This document shows positions 26,525 to 38,110 of a stretch of 64,000 nucleotides of DNA, in pieces (positions within the stretch are counted from its first letter, which is position 1; each line of letters opens with the position of its first letter). The position numbers were made by a program, and so were the translations under genes. Source of the stretch: Dirofilaria immitis (Eukaryota; Nematoda; Chromadorea; Rhabditida; Onchocercidae); the NCBI GenBank assembly GCA_024305405.1, contig JAKNDB010000088.1, forward strand, positions 2,126,001 through 2,190,000, read 5' to 3'. The notes under the pieces are model-generated. The model saw only the letters and a program-made list of their open reading frames with translations. It was not told where the DNA came from and ran no database searches.

Positions 26525-28966
26525 ATGAGCGATTTTCAACGTAAACTTAAAGAAGGCGAAATATTGCGCTATAAATCAGGTTTTTGGGTAAAAATGGAAA
26601 GAATGTTGGGCAGTATTGTTTAGTGATTCTGAATTCATATGGTATGATAAAAGGTTATCTTTTTTATATGATTAATTTTGGAACAAAGTTATTTTTTTTT
26701 CTTCTGTTTAAATGAATGATTTTTCTCTTTATATGGATGGAATTTTAAAAAAAAAATTTGAAAAATAAAGTTGATAAACACCTGAATGTTATAATCATCG
26801 ATAATTGCTGCAACAATCACTATGTAATAATCATATGAATGCGTTGTATAATTAATTATTATTAATTTGTTAAAATTTCCAGTTCTTTCTCTCATGTACA
26901 GTTGATTAAAAATAATGTAGCTAAATGAAAATACAATATCCCTAAATTGAATATTTTAATGTTGAAATTAGCTAATCCATAAAAATCACTTATTATTACT
27001 ATTTCTCTCTTATATCATACCTATTTTCTTCTATAGGGTGATTCGAAATCAGCTGGTTCAGTTTTTCTGAAGGATGTCGTACCATATACGTGTGTCGGAC
27101 CAATGTGTGATCGAATGCCGGGTTTCTTTTTCCCAAATATTTTGTTAAGTGGATTTACCTTTTTAACTTTTCCTTTAGCTCACAACAATAGAATGATAAG
27201 AATAATTTTTATAGACAGATTGATACATTATTATAATTCACTTGGTTAAATATCACATGAATAGATGATTAGATAACATGAGTGTAAATTCGAGTAATTA
27301 TTCGAATTTCTTGATGCCAATATTCGGAATGATTCAAATTTCAATTCTCATCGGAAAGGAACGATTTTTGATTTGCAGTGCGTCGACCGGAATTACCACA
27401 GCGATACTCGTTGTATCATTTAGTTGGTATTGGAATGGATTCTCAAGCAAGCAAAGTTTATTGGTTCCTATTCTCTTCTGATTCTGATCTTGAGTAATTT
27501 TATTTATTCGATTTATGACATTTAATCCATTCATCTTATCTTTACATCTTTTTTATATGCAATCGACGATTTTACATGAAAATTCTCATTTTTAGATCAG
27601 ATTCATGGAAGTCATGAAAATATAACGTGGAAATTTTGGTTTTCAGATCGTGGTTCACGGAAATTATGAAAACACTACCGAGACCGAATCCTCCTCCAGC
27701 TGATACTTCAACTCAACAAATACCATCAACTGGACCGAATGCACCACCACCAGCTTACAGTAAATTTTTTCGCAAGCTATTTTCTGGCATTATTTAGAGT
27801 TACTAAAATATTCAACATGTAATATTTTTGTATATTATAATTAATTTAGATCCTCCTCCGGTATATCCGAGTGGCCCACCTCAAGTAGCCAATAATTATC
27901 CTACTCAACCGGTCTATAATCCAGCGACAAATCCGGTATTGCCTCCAATGTATCCTACAGCTGTGCCAAATTATAATGCTGGTGGTGGTGGTAGTGTTCC
28001 CAGTGCTGCTGGTGGTGGTACTACAGTTATTATTGCTGTATGTTGATTTTATTTTATGAATTTATAATATTTTTATTTGTCCTAGGACAATAAAAATACG
28101 GGATGTAAATAAATTTAAATTTTTTTGGGTTTTTCATTGTAAAATGTTCATACATTTATTCCAATTTTTTCAGGCTTTTATTTGTTTTTTACAGGATCGA
28201 AATGGAGGCGGCTATGGACCACGATATTGTGGTGGTAGTGGTGGTAGCAGTGGTCCTGGTCTTGGAACTGGCATGTTAATGGGCTCATTGCTAGGCTTTG
28301 GCTTAGGAAGTGTATGGGGTGGTGGTTTACATTCTGGATTTGGTTTTGGTGGTCACTCTTATCCTATGGGAATGGGCAGTGGCTTCGGCGGCGGATATGT
28401 ACAGGCAAAAATTAAAAATATATTATTTAATTGAGAGAAAAAAAGTGCTATTTTTATGTTTGAATTTAAGAGCAGTTTAAAAGAATGAAGTTTTATAACA
28501 ACGTTTTTAGCCTTAATAATGATATTTATCATTTTTTGAAAAAAATTATCAGTTTAATTAATAATTAAGGAATATATAATAAATACTAGTTCATTAAAAT
28601 TCCTTTTAAAAATTCTAGCTAATTAATTAGAAAATATCTTAAAAACTCTATAAAAATAAATTACATAAAGAAAATTTAGGATAACGATACATATATCACG
28701 AATAACTATTATAATACTGGTCCAGAAAGCGGTGGTACAATTAGTGATCATAATACAGAAGTATCGACTGTTGATGATTCAACGAATAATCCGACTACAA
28801 CGCAAGATTATTATGACGGCTATGACATAGGGGAGATTATCACGATTCTGGCGATTACGATGTTGGAGGAGGATACGATGATTCTGGCGGTTACGACATA
28901 GGCGGTGGTGATGATTTTGGTGGTGGTGACTTTGATGGTGGTGATTTCGGTGGAGGCGATTGGTAA
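26525..28966 (+). CDS. PH-domain protein with proline-rich middle and glycine-rich tail
   Basis: Exons: 26525-26653, 27037-27121, 27379-27493, 27647-27759, 27850-28037, 28195-28398, 28680-28966. Exons 1 to early 4 make a pleckstrin-homology fold: LKEGEILRYKSGFWV, then WKECWAVLFSDSEFIWYD after a one-base correction, GSVFLKDVVPYTCVGP, RRPELPQRYSLYHLVGIGM, VYWFLFSSDSDLESWFTEI. A Pro-rich linker (RPNPPP, PPPAY, repeated YP) follows, then GGGTTVIIA, a Gly-rich block (GPGLGTGMLMGSLLGFGLG), a Thr/Asn segment and an Asp/Gly-rich end. PH domains commonly bind phosphoinositides; PPPAY is a PY-type WW-binding motif. Function is otherwise unknown. Frame breaks of one base occur at an A run near 26,592 and a G run near 28,829; the phase across intron 1 also fails to close by one base. 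The break at 28,829, if real, would change the last 45 residues. Confidence 0.85.
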
Positions 28967-31900
28967 ATTTATGATAACATATGCATCTCTGATTATACAT
29001 TTTCTTAAAAATATCTTTTATTTCCTGTAATATCTATCTTTCAAATTGTCTGTTTCATTGAACTATATATTTTAATTTATTGTAAATTAATGTCTTCAAG
29101 TCACCTTTGAATTGAGTTAATTCTTTGTGAAACTAAATAAGACATTTTTAAATTACCTTTAAATTGAGTAACTAAATTTTGTCTAATTTTTTTAAGTACA
29201 GAAAATTATTTTTTCATTGGTAATTATGTCATTTTCATCTTTCCGTAGCAGCAAAAGCGAAAAATATGAAATAGGAAATATTATTGTCATTTATAAAATT
29301 GACAAGAAATTTTTCTTTATTAACTATAAATGATAGCTGTTTTTGTGACTTTTTGTGTTCATGTTCCCTAGAAATCAGTTGCTTTTTTAGAAAAATTGAA
29401 TATTTAATTTGAAAATTTTAAAAAGTTAAGAAATGAATAAATGGATGAAATGAAATTTATGAGTTACTATATTATAAACTTCACTTTTAAGAATTGAAAT
29501 TAATTGTTATAAGCTGAAATCAATTCATTCCTATTACCGCTGTGGTCTGTCATATCATTGCAATCTTTTAGTTCTTTCAAATAGTCTGATATCTGTATCT
29601 GCTAGTCTTTTCGCCGAATTGTTCAACTTTTTTTTCCATCCAGTTGCTGCTAATTAGTTAACTGTTCCGGTCATGTTGAAGTCTTTTCTCTGAAATCTTT
29701 TTTTTGATTTAATTTTCGAAATAAAAATTTTTTCTTCTTCCGTTCATGAATTTGTATTCCAATCACTAATAGTATCTTGATAAGCGATTAGATTACACGA
29801 AATGATTTAGTTGACATTTTTATGTTAAATTCTGGTGCCTTTTAAATTATGTGATAAGAAATAACGCATAAATGATCAGAGAGTTTTAGAAGTTACATTG
29901 TATATTTTTATTTCGAAGTATTTTTTTCTCTCACTAACTGATAAAAACCAGATAATTGTAAATATGAAAATTTCCGTTATATATTTCTTGTTGACATTAT
30001 TTTTTTCAACATTTTGTGAACTTGCCAGTTTTTAATTAATTTGCAAAATATGTTAAGTAGATCAATGAAAAAATATTCTTTTTAATATTTAACAAAATTT
30101 CAGCTTAAGATATTTTTTCATTTTATTATTTATGATTAATTTCCAAAGAAAGTAAAATTCATTCATTTCTGTGCTTTGAAACGTGAATTTGACATAATCA
30201 CATAATTAGTTTCTTATCAGCTGTATATTATTCATTGATAAAATATTAATGTAAAATAAATTTCTATATATGCGAAGCATCACAATTATATTGATATTTT
30301 TAATTAATAAGTTATGGGATAAACAATGAAAATGTATTTTTGTTTTTGACTCCCAGTTATAATAGTAATGATAATAATATTGAATGATTAATGAAAATGA
30401 AAACGATAATTCCATTCTTTTTTTAATCAAAATATTGAGCTATGCGACACTTTAGGTGTGACAATGGGATATTTTAAGTAAATCATTAAAATATATATTT
30501 AGATCTACAACATATGATTATCATTATCACTATAAAAGTATATTTACATTAGAAATTATTATTCACCTGTCAAAATCACAATTATGCTAAACTTCAGTAC
30601 TTTCAGAGATTGATTGAAATTTCCATTTGCTCTGTATCAAATTATAAAATTAAAAATTACAATTTTACATCTGCTATATATTTATGTGATAAAATATCAA
30701 TAAAGAAATGATGTAACAAATTTTTGAAAAAAATAATGCAATAAATTTTAAGGCTAATTTTAAAATTTTCAAAGGTGACAATTGCATGAACTAGTAAAAC
30801 TGAGATTAATAAGTAAATACGTCTAATTATATGGTAAATAAATAAGCGAATTATAATTATATGGTAAATAAATAAGCGAATTATATTAAGTTAACATATA
30901 TATATATATATATATAACCATAATATATATATATATATATATATATAGTTATATATGGTTATATATTACTTAATATATTATATATTTATTAACTTAAAAT
31001 AATTCGCTTATTATATATATATATATTATCGTTAGAAATTGATAAACACTAATTGATTAATTTGAAATTTGGATTCTTTTATCTTCAAAATGTTTGTTAA
31101 GCCATTGAAAAGCAATTTCAGTAATACATGTACTCAATAACAAATTTTTAGTTAACAGATTTTTCATATCATTCAGTAATATTTATTCAACGAAGTATAA
31201 TTATAACAGAATGGAGTTACTGAATTTCGAAATATCGAGAATTCCTTCATGGCTTTATTAATTTTAAACTATCGAGAATTGCATGGATGGCTTTATTGAT
31301 TTCGAAACGTAGAGAATTCCTGTATAGCTTTATGGAAATATCGAGAAATCTCTTATTATTAATGTTTGTATTCCCAGTTAATCTATTAGATAATATTAGT
31401 ACTAATATAACGAAAATCTATAAATACTATTTTTGTTAGACTTATTGAATATAAAAGAGCGAAAAGATGTATGGCAACAAAAATTACAGTACACACCGTA
31501 AACATATAGAATAGTCCAATTTTTGCAATCAATTCACATTTTATCTTATTACTCTTATCCGTCCATGATAATTCAATCATTTCTATCTCTGAAATGAATC
31601 ACTTTGAATTTTATTTCTACTATTGAAAGTGAAATATTTAGTAAGGTAAGGTATTACTTGAATTAAAATAAAATAGAATGCTAAATAGTTTAAATTAGAA
31701 CAAAAAATGTGGCCTTTATGATACCTAAATGCAAATAGTGAGCGAAACAGTATTTTTTCTAATAGGACATGAATAATCAGCAATATCTGTTTTATGTGTA
31801 TTGATCATATATGTATTTCATTATAATCTTCATTCATTTGCAATCTAGTATAACCTATATGTATTTTGAAAACCAAAAATTAAAATTGAAATTCTCAAAA

Positions 31901-32144
31901 AGAGATTGTTATGAATTCGGCTGCTGTCATGAAATAGTTAATGAAATTATGATTCATTCTTAAGAAATTTATAATACGAATTGTAGGGAATTTGTTAGTA
32001 TAAAATGTTGACATCATATAGGATATTGTCTATTAATTTTACAACTTAATATTATTGTCGATGCTAACAATATTGAATTATATATAAGGATAAGCTCAGA
32101 ATGATTTATTGCAGTTCATTTTTCTATAAACATTCTGTTCTATT
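28967..32144. other. AT-rich intergenic region with short repeats
   Basis: No gene I can support. Two adjacent minus-strand open frames at 31,386-31,783 are short and unsupported; the first encodes one hydrophobic segment. A loosely repeated phrase around ATCGAGAATTCCTTCATGGC recurs three times at about 31,220-31,345. A (TA)n hairpin is listed separately. Confidence 0.4.
30820..31026. repeat. Inverted repeat around (TA)n tracts
   Basis: AATAAGCGAATTATATTAAG before two long (TA)n tracts is mirrored after them by CTTAAAATAATTCGCTTATT. A 34-bp phrase (TATGGTAAATAAATAAGCGA) is also duplicated in tandem on the left side. The whole could form a large hairpin; a MITE or a replication-slippage product are both possible. 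Confidence 0.7.
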
Positions 32145-32502
32145 ATGAAGATATTCCATTTATTATTTTTATTTGCATGCGTTTTTAAGTAATTTTCTAT
32201 ACATGTTGCCGATATTTCTTCAGTTTGTTCTCATCCTTGACTTTAATTTCTTGATTTATTTTGTCAATATTTCAGAAAAAAACAAAATATTTTTCATTTT
32301 TCAGATAATTGATAATAATAAAGTAGAATATCGTCATTTTCATTATTTACTATCTCTTTCTTTTATCAAAATTTTACCGAATCTTTTTCAACAAATCAAT
32401 ATGAAACTTCTTATCGATAATATATCGGGCAAAGGGATCAATGAAGATTTGAAATCTATTGCTGTAAAGAATTATGCAACAAAAATGTTGAAAAAAATAT
32501 GA
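32145..32502 (+). CDS. Small possibly secreted protein, copy 1 (unrecognised)
   Basis: An initial exon 32,145-32,188 reads MKIFHLLFLFACVF, a good signal peptide, followed by a GTAATT donor. A second open stretch ends at 32,502 and encodes KILPNLFQQINMKLLIDNI and EDLKSIAVKNYATKMLKK. The same protein segment occurs in inverted orientation at 35,540-35,848, so it is part of the duplicated block. Joining the two exons does not close in frame without a one-base change at the A run near 32,276. The C-terminus also differs from the other copy because of A7 versus A6 near 32,492. Family unknown; coding status uncertain. Confidence 0.35.
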
Positions 32503-33115
32503 GGAATCAAGTACTCTTACTTTTTAATGTTTGATAATGAAATTTTTTATGAATGAAGATCTCCTTAATTACAAATAATTTTAAATTTTTTTTTCATATA
32601 TTGAATTACTATGATAATTCTCCCATGATTTCACACTAAAAATTTTATTCTGTGATAGAATTAGGTGACAATTCGATTTCAACACCACACTGATATTTGT
32701 AAATTCTACTCATTGAGAATGTTCAAAAATGTGGCAAAATAATCATCAAATCATACAATACAAATCATTCCCGACTATTTCTGTTATTAAATAAAAACAA
32801 TCAGTCATTAAAGCAAAAATCATTGGTCATTTGAAGCAGGAAAATGACACAAAGCAATTTAATTTAGGTCAGACAGTTTGGCACCAGAAATCTTCAAGTG
32901 ATTAAGAAACGAGAAATATCGCTAGAACTGGAGTTAAAAATCGCAAAACCCAAAGGAAAGGCAATTGAAATGTGATATATGCAGTAAGAAATTTGAATTT
33001 CCAATAGAGCTGCAACGTCATATGGTAAAAGAGGAATAAAGAATTCAAGTGCGATAAATGCGGCAATCGATTTCGATGCTGAATCTAGAAAATAACCGCA
33101 AGATTCTCTGTGGTT
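32290..33115 (+). repeat. Left arm of an inverted duplication (partner 34,320-35,760)
   Basis: The order small-ORF, non-coding spacer, zinc-finger exon is repeated in opposite orientation at 35,760 down to 34,320. Matching phrases include GAATTAGGTGACAATTCGAT and CCCGACTATTTC in front of the zinc-finger exon. Relative to the right arm, the left lacks about 790 bp (right-arm 34,605-35,390), which includes the signal-peptide exon of the zinc-finger gene. Confidence 0.75.
32770..33115 (+). pseudogene. Decayed C2H2 zinc-finger gene copy
   Basis: Closely related in sequence to the zinc-finger exon at 33,733-34,510 on the other strand: conserved pieces include the phrases for DQTVWHQ (here with G for D) and a finger beginning CDICSKKFEF. 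It carries several stop codons and frame shifts, and breaks off after one and a half fingers. The 790-bp segment holding the signal-peptide exon is missing upstream. I read it as a dead copy. Confidence 0.7.
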
Positions 33116-33732
33116 TCTATTCCGTGATTTTTTGCCAATCCAAGACATTTGTCGATGCATTTAACTATTTCATGCTTCGTCAGACTTAACCGAGCACTAA
33201 CAATAAACTCATTATCTATCGAAAATTTAATAACCAAACAAAAGATTAGATTAATTTTTTCTTTCGCTTATTAAATAGGTAAAATATTTTTAATTGGAAT
33301 AGTGATTAATTTCATCTATCTACCATTAATCAACCTTTGACAACATGCATCATACCATATTCAAATAATTTCATACTGTGCTACAATACAAATTGTTCAT
33401 CCATTTGTTCACAGATAGTTTGAACAAAATTTTATTGCAATGATGCACAGAGGAAAAGTACTCAATTTAATCAAATATTAGTGATGAAAAGAATAGTAAA
33501 ACATCCAAAAAATTAATGTTTGCTATTTAAAGGATTGAATCAACATTACAAGAATCTCTGAAGTGTGATATTCATACCGTAAGCAGAAAAAGTTTTTTCC
33601 GTTGAATAATTTAATATGTTATTTTTCTGAAAAAATTTATGATTGAAAATTATACATTTTTAAAGATTAGAAAAATTAACAGCAAGCAATTAAATAATTT
33701 ATGAATTCTGATGCAATGTTTCATGCTATAAT

Positions 33733-35080
33733 TTATAGCTTTGTCACTATAATTATATTGTTTATTAAAATATTTGTAGAAGAGACATCGGTTATTGTCG
33801 TCAAAAAGTTCGCTGTAGAAACTTTCAGTATGACATTATGCTTCATTGTCTTGTGTCTTCTCAAAGCATAGCTTCGTTTGAATATTTTGTTGCATTCATC
33901 ACATTTCAATTCTTTCTTGTCCATATGAACATCCTTCATATGAGTTCTCAGATTTCTCAGATATTTGCATTCTATGTTGCATATATCGCATTTGAATTTT
34001 TCGTCGCTACCGTGATCTAGCAAAGCGCACCGATATATAAATTTCTTGTCGCATATATCACACTTGAACATTTCTTGCTTTTTATGGATTTTTTATATGA
34101 AGTTGAAGATCACCATTACAAACGTATTGCTTCCCGCATACATTACACACGAACTTTTCGCCTGTATGTGTCCCATGTGTCCGATGATGAGCGACTAAAT
34201 TGTATGAGTATCGATATCGCTTGCTACATATATCACATTCAAATTTCCTTTCGTTTGTGTGTACTATCATATGACGTTTCAGATCACTTGTAGTTTTAAA
34301 TTTCCTACTGCATATATCACACATCAATTGCCTTTCCTTTTGGATTTTGCGATTTTTAACTCCAATTCTAGTGATATTTCTCTTTTCTTGATCACTTGAA
34401 GAATTTTGATGCCAAACTGTCTGATCTAAATTAAATTGCTCTGTGACATTTTCTTGCTTCAAACGATCAATTACTTTTGCTTGAACTGACTGGTTGTTTT
34501 CATTTAATACCTGAAATAGTCGGGAGTAATATACTATATGATTTCATTATTATTTTTTCCACAATTTTTGAGCATTCTCAATGAATAGATTTAATAGGCA
34601 TCAGTGTGGAATTTTTATCAACGACATTTCGTCACCATCTAATTTTTAATATAATTCAGAAATAGTTTAGACGCCGCTTGAAAGCTATCTATTCTATTAT
34701 TGTATGTTGCTGATTTGAAACAAATGATAATGTGAATTCAATAGAAGAACTGGCAAATTGATGCTTCATAATTCAGAAATTGATTGATGTTGATATTATG
34801 CTAGAGAATGTTGTGCAAAATATTACTGTTTCGACTATGACGAGGAAAATTGGGAAAGCAAAAAAATTAAATATATTCATAAAAATTGTGTTAATTCTCA
34901 TTTGCTTTTCACAGATAAAAAATATTATTTTTGACTAAATAAAATTTATTTCTGAACAAAAAATTATGAATATTTAATTTCTATATTGAGAACAATTTCT
35001 TCTTCACTTACAGGTGTTTGTGCGATACATGACGACAAAATCGTGATTGCAAAATAATACAATAACATGCTGGTTCGCAT
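33733..35080 (-). CDS. C2H2 zinc-finger protein with N-terminal signal peptide
   Basis: Exon 1 (35,080-35,012) encodes MRTSMLLYYFAITILSSCIA followed by QTP and a GTAAGT donor: a textbook signal peptide with likely cleavage after CIA. Exon 2 (34,510-33,733) joins in phase 0. It encodes about 60 residues with a basic patch (KNRKIQKER), then about six C2H2 units: CDICSRKF..HMIVH, CDICSKRY..H, CNVCGKQY..HIKNH, a degenerate CDICDKKF unit lacking its last His, CDICNIEC..HMKDVH and CDECNKIF..HKTMKH. One extra C near 34,079 ends the frame after finger 3; removing it restores both the final His of finger 3 and the rest of the protein. A TTTTCAG site upstream of exon 1 could be a trans-splice acceptor. 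C2H2 proteins are normally nuclear, so the signal peptide is unexpected. A hydrophobic false signal is possible, but a decayed sister at 36.6 kb keeps the same exon. Confidence 0.72.
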
Positions 35081-35760
35081 ATAATTTCCACCAACAAGTG
35101 ATAACTTGAACGAGCGAATTTGACGTGGAATTCTGAAAAGCATTTTAGAATATTTTCAAAGTATATAATTACAAATTGTTAAAAGGCAACTACTCAGAAC
35201 AGCAGAATAACAACAACTACGTGCAACTGAGGGAAGAGCCGTTTTTATGAAGTTCGATAAATCATGTAATCTATGATCAAAAAAATTCATACAGTTTTAA
35301 TCCTATTTGCATAATAATTTCAGCTTTTCTATTTCTAAAATTTTTGTTAGTTGCATCAAAAATCATAGAATTATAAATGTCTGTGTTGAAATCGAATTGT
35401 CACCTAATTCTATCATAGAATAAAATTTTTAGTGTGAAATCATGAGAGAATTATTATAGTAATTCAATATATGAAAAAAAATTTAAAATTATTTGTAATT
35501 AAGGAGATCTTCATTCATAAAAAATTTCATTATCAAACATCAAAAAGTAAGAGTACTTGATTCCTCATATTTTTTCAACATTTTTGTTGCATAATTCTTT
35601 ACAGCAATAGATTTCAAATCTTCATTGATCCCTTTGCCCGATATATTATCGATAAGAAGTTTCATATTGATTTGTTGAAAAAGATTCGGTAAAATTTTGA
35701 TAAAAGAAAGAGATGGTAAATAATGAAAATAGCGAAATTTTGGCTCAAAATTAGAAATCG
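34320..35760 (-). repeat. Right arm of the inverted duplication (partner 32,290-33,115)
   Basis: Mirror of the left arm, containing the 35,540-35,848 open frame and the zinc-finger gene. It includes about 790 bp not present in the left arm. Confidence 0.75.
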
Positions 35761-35848
35761 CAAGCTTATTATTATCGCATTCAAGAAATCGATAGCAAAG
35801 GCTTGCTTTCATAAAAATGCAATTCAATAGCAATATTTTCCATTTCAA
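35540..35848 (-). CDS. Small unrecognised protein, copy 2
   Basis: Inverted partner of the 32.1-32.5 kb frame. The shared part runs from FHYLPSLSFIKILPNLFQQ to KNYATKMLKK; this copy then reads YEESSTLTF and stops. Its N-terminal 35 residues differ from copy 1 and begin with a hydrophobic stretch (ILLLNCIFM), but no ATG with good context opens it. It may be an internal exon of a gene whose start I cannot see. The near-identity of the shared segment suggests a recent duplication, not proven coding. Confidence 0.3.
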   Translation of the reverse strand: MKWKILLLNCIFMKASLCYRFLECDNNKLAISNFEPKFRYFHYLPSLSFIKILPNLFQQINMKLLIDNISGKGINEDLKSIAVKNYATKMLKKYEESSTLTF

Positions 35849-36540
35849 ATTATTTGAATATAAAGATTAACAAACAAAAATATTTCTATCTTACACTAAA
35901 AAAAAGATTTTCTGTTTATGACAAGCTTTCTATAAGGCCGTTTTATTGTTTTTAAACATCTAAATATTTATTCTTTTTCTGCCTTATTATTATTATTGAA
36001 TCATTTTATTATTTTATTTTCACTGCTAATATTTGATCAAAGTTTATTTTTCCCCAATGTATCAGTGCAATAAAACTTTATTTAAATTTTCTATGGACAT
36101 ACTTTCAATATAAGAGCATGCTATTTGAATGTAATATGATGCATGCGTTGAATAACAAATGATATATATGCTAATGTATACATTGGTGAAAGGATTAAAT
36201 TTTAACATAAACTGTGGACCTTATCAATAGAAATATTTAGGTATTGATAATAGGAAAACCAGATCAACAAAATTTCTAATCTAAAATATCATTTAAAAAA
36301 ATTAAACTTTAAATGTAATATGTTCAATTTTCCATTATTCCCAATCAGAAATCATTACTTTCTTATTTTTTGCGACGAGCAATTTATATATTTTTGATCG
36401 TTTATATAGTCATTGAAAGAAGATCCTTTCATCAGTTACAGTAGTTAATATCTTGCTGCACTGGTTTGCTGATGCCTTTTAAAAATTTGTAATTATATAT
36501 TTTGACGAATACTTCTCTAAAATATTTTTCATTATTCCCA
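35849..36540. other. AT-rich intergenic region
   Basis: No coding signal seen between the inverted duplication and the next zinc-finger relic. Confidence 0.4.
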
Positions 36541-36544
36541 TCAG

Positions 36545-37095
36545 ATTCCATATTTATTTGCAGAAGTTATTCGTAAATCAACATCTTATTTTTCCATTAT
36601 TTTGCAGCTATTTTTTTGACGTTATGCATCGCACAAACTCCAATAAGTAAATTAGCGTAGAAATTTATTTATAAATTTTTGTTTAGTCAGAGATTATCGA
36701 TTAATTCTATTCATTGAGACTTTTCAAACATTGCAGGAAAAAATGGCCATTAAATCGCCTTACATAAATGAATCATTTCCGAAATCATTTCCGAATATTT
36801 TAGATGTTAAACGAAAACGATCAATCAGTTCAAGCAAAAATGACTGATTATTTGAAGCAAGAAAAATTCACAAAACAATTAAATTTAGATGAAACAGTTT
36901 AGCATCAAAAAACTTTCGAGTAGTCCAAAAATAGAAATACTACTAGAATCCAAGCAGAGGTAAAATACTATATATTTAACAAGCAATTTAAACAGGAAAT
37001 TAATTTGACATTACAGACGGGTGAACAAAAATTCAAATGTAATCTATGCAACAAACAGTACGGATATGAGTGAAATATTCAAATTGTTTTTGTAA
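36545..37095 (+). pseudogene. Decayed signal-peptide plus zinc-finger gene copy
   Basis: Homologous to both exons of the 33.7-35.1 kb gene. The first-exon remnant ends TTATGCATCGCACAAACTCC, matching the LSSCIAQTP coding end, but its donor has decayed to ATAAGT. The second part starts after an intron-like gap at about 36,800 with the equivalent of LNENDQSVQAK, followed by several stops and one recognisable knuckle (CNLCNKQYGYE). Clearly non-functional, but useful because it shows the signal-peptide exon is an ancestral part of this family. Confidence 0.7.
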
Positions 37096-37149
37096 GTTTA
37101 TGTCGCTGAAATTGCGAGGAAAACTAGAAAATTAGAAATTCAATGCTTT

Positions 37150-37345
37150 CCTTTGTACTGTAATTCACACGAAGGAGTATATGTTGTACGCCCGTATTTT
37201 AGTGTAGAATTTAAGCTAAAATTGTTGCCTTTGTCTATGAGGTATACTCCCTACACACTAGCAAAGGCCCTATTCCTTATAGCCACAACTGTATCAGGAT
37301 CCTCCATTCACGAAAGAAGAGGATCCTGATCACCAAACCATTCAT
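37150..37345. other. Possible LTR-like segment before a BEL/Pao gag relic
   Basis: A stretch less AT-rich than its surroundings, with an internal inverted repeat (CAGGATCCTCC ... GAGGATCCTG at about 37,296-37,330), lies directly upstream of degenerate BEL/Pao gag sequence. No matching second copy was found in the window, so the LTR assignment is tentative. Confidence 0.3.
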
Positions 37346-37384
37346 ATATATATATAAATATGAAAGAAAGATTGAACGTGAAAT

Positions 37385-38110
37385 CAAGTGAAACGAAAAA
37401 GAAAAGAAAGATCCTTAACTGAATTAATTGAGAAATTGATAACGATCAGCAAACTCCCAGAAATAAAAACTGTAGAATTCGATGAAAATCCAAAACTTGG
37501 GAATCTGTTTATAACATAATTTGAAGAGACGATTGACAAAAGTGAATACATGACAGCTACAAAGAAATTTGCGCATTTCCTCGGATGTTTAAAAGAGAAG
37601 CATTAGAAAACATATATCACTGAAGAGCATCATACACTAGCCACGAAAAATTGAAGATGCAATACGCTGACAAACAAAGAAGAATATTGGATTTATATAT
37701 CGCGTTACAGGTAAAACAGAAATTTGGTCGCCTTTTCAAGGAACTATTGAACATCGTTTCCCAATTAAAAGAGAGAATTTAAAGACAAATCAATTATGGA
37801 GTACCATAGTTGAAAATTGCCGGATTATCTCTTAGGTAACCTGATAAAGAAGTTAAGGACGAAATACAATAACATTTTTAAAAGAATGTATAAAGGTTAC
37901 AGATATCTTAGATATCGCGAAACACAGTCAGTGAATGGAAATTAAGATTAAGAAGAATGTGTGGTACCAACCGACGAAAATGTTGAGGCAACATGAAATG
38001 AGTGCATCGACATTTAGTTTACAGAATGCAATGTCTAAACATAATTCTCAAGAGAGAAAACGATTCACACGATAAAAAGAACCGATCAGCAGAAAGGAAA
38101 AGAAGATTAC
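37385..38110 (+). pseudogene. BEL/Pao retrotransposon gag relic
   Basis: Broken reading frames resemble the DUF1759 gag region of BEL/Pao elements: a Leu-Pro-rich entry (SKLPEIKTVEFDENPKLGN), a segment ending LGCLKEK, and a later YADKQRRI, matching the usual positions of LP..F.GNP and YGDKQ.I in that family. There are several stops and shifts, and no protease, RT or integrase follows. It is an old truncated insertion. Confidence 0.6.

Noticed and set aside
28779..29000. His/Arg-rich minus-strand frame
   Set aside because: Antisense of the Asp/Gly-rich last exon of the PH gene.
32894..33160. 88-codon minus-strand frame
   Set aside because: Antisense to the decayed zinc-finger copy, whose plus-strand homology is clear.
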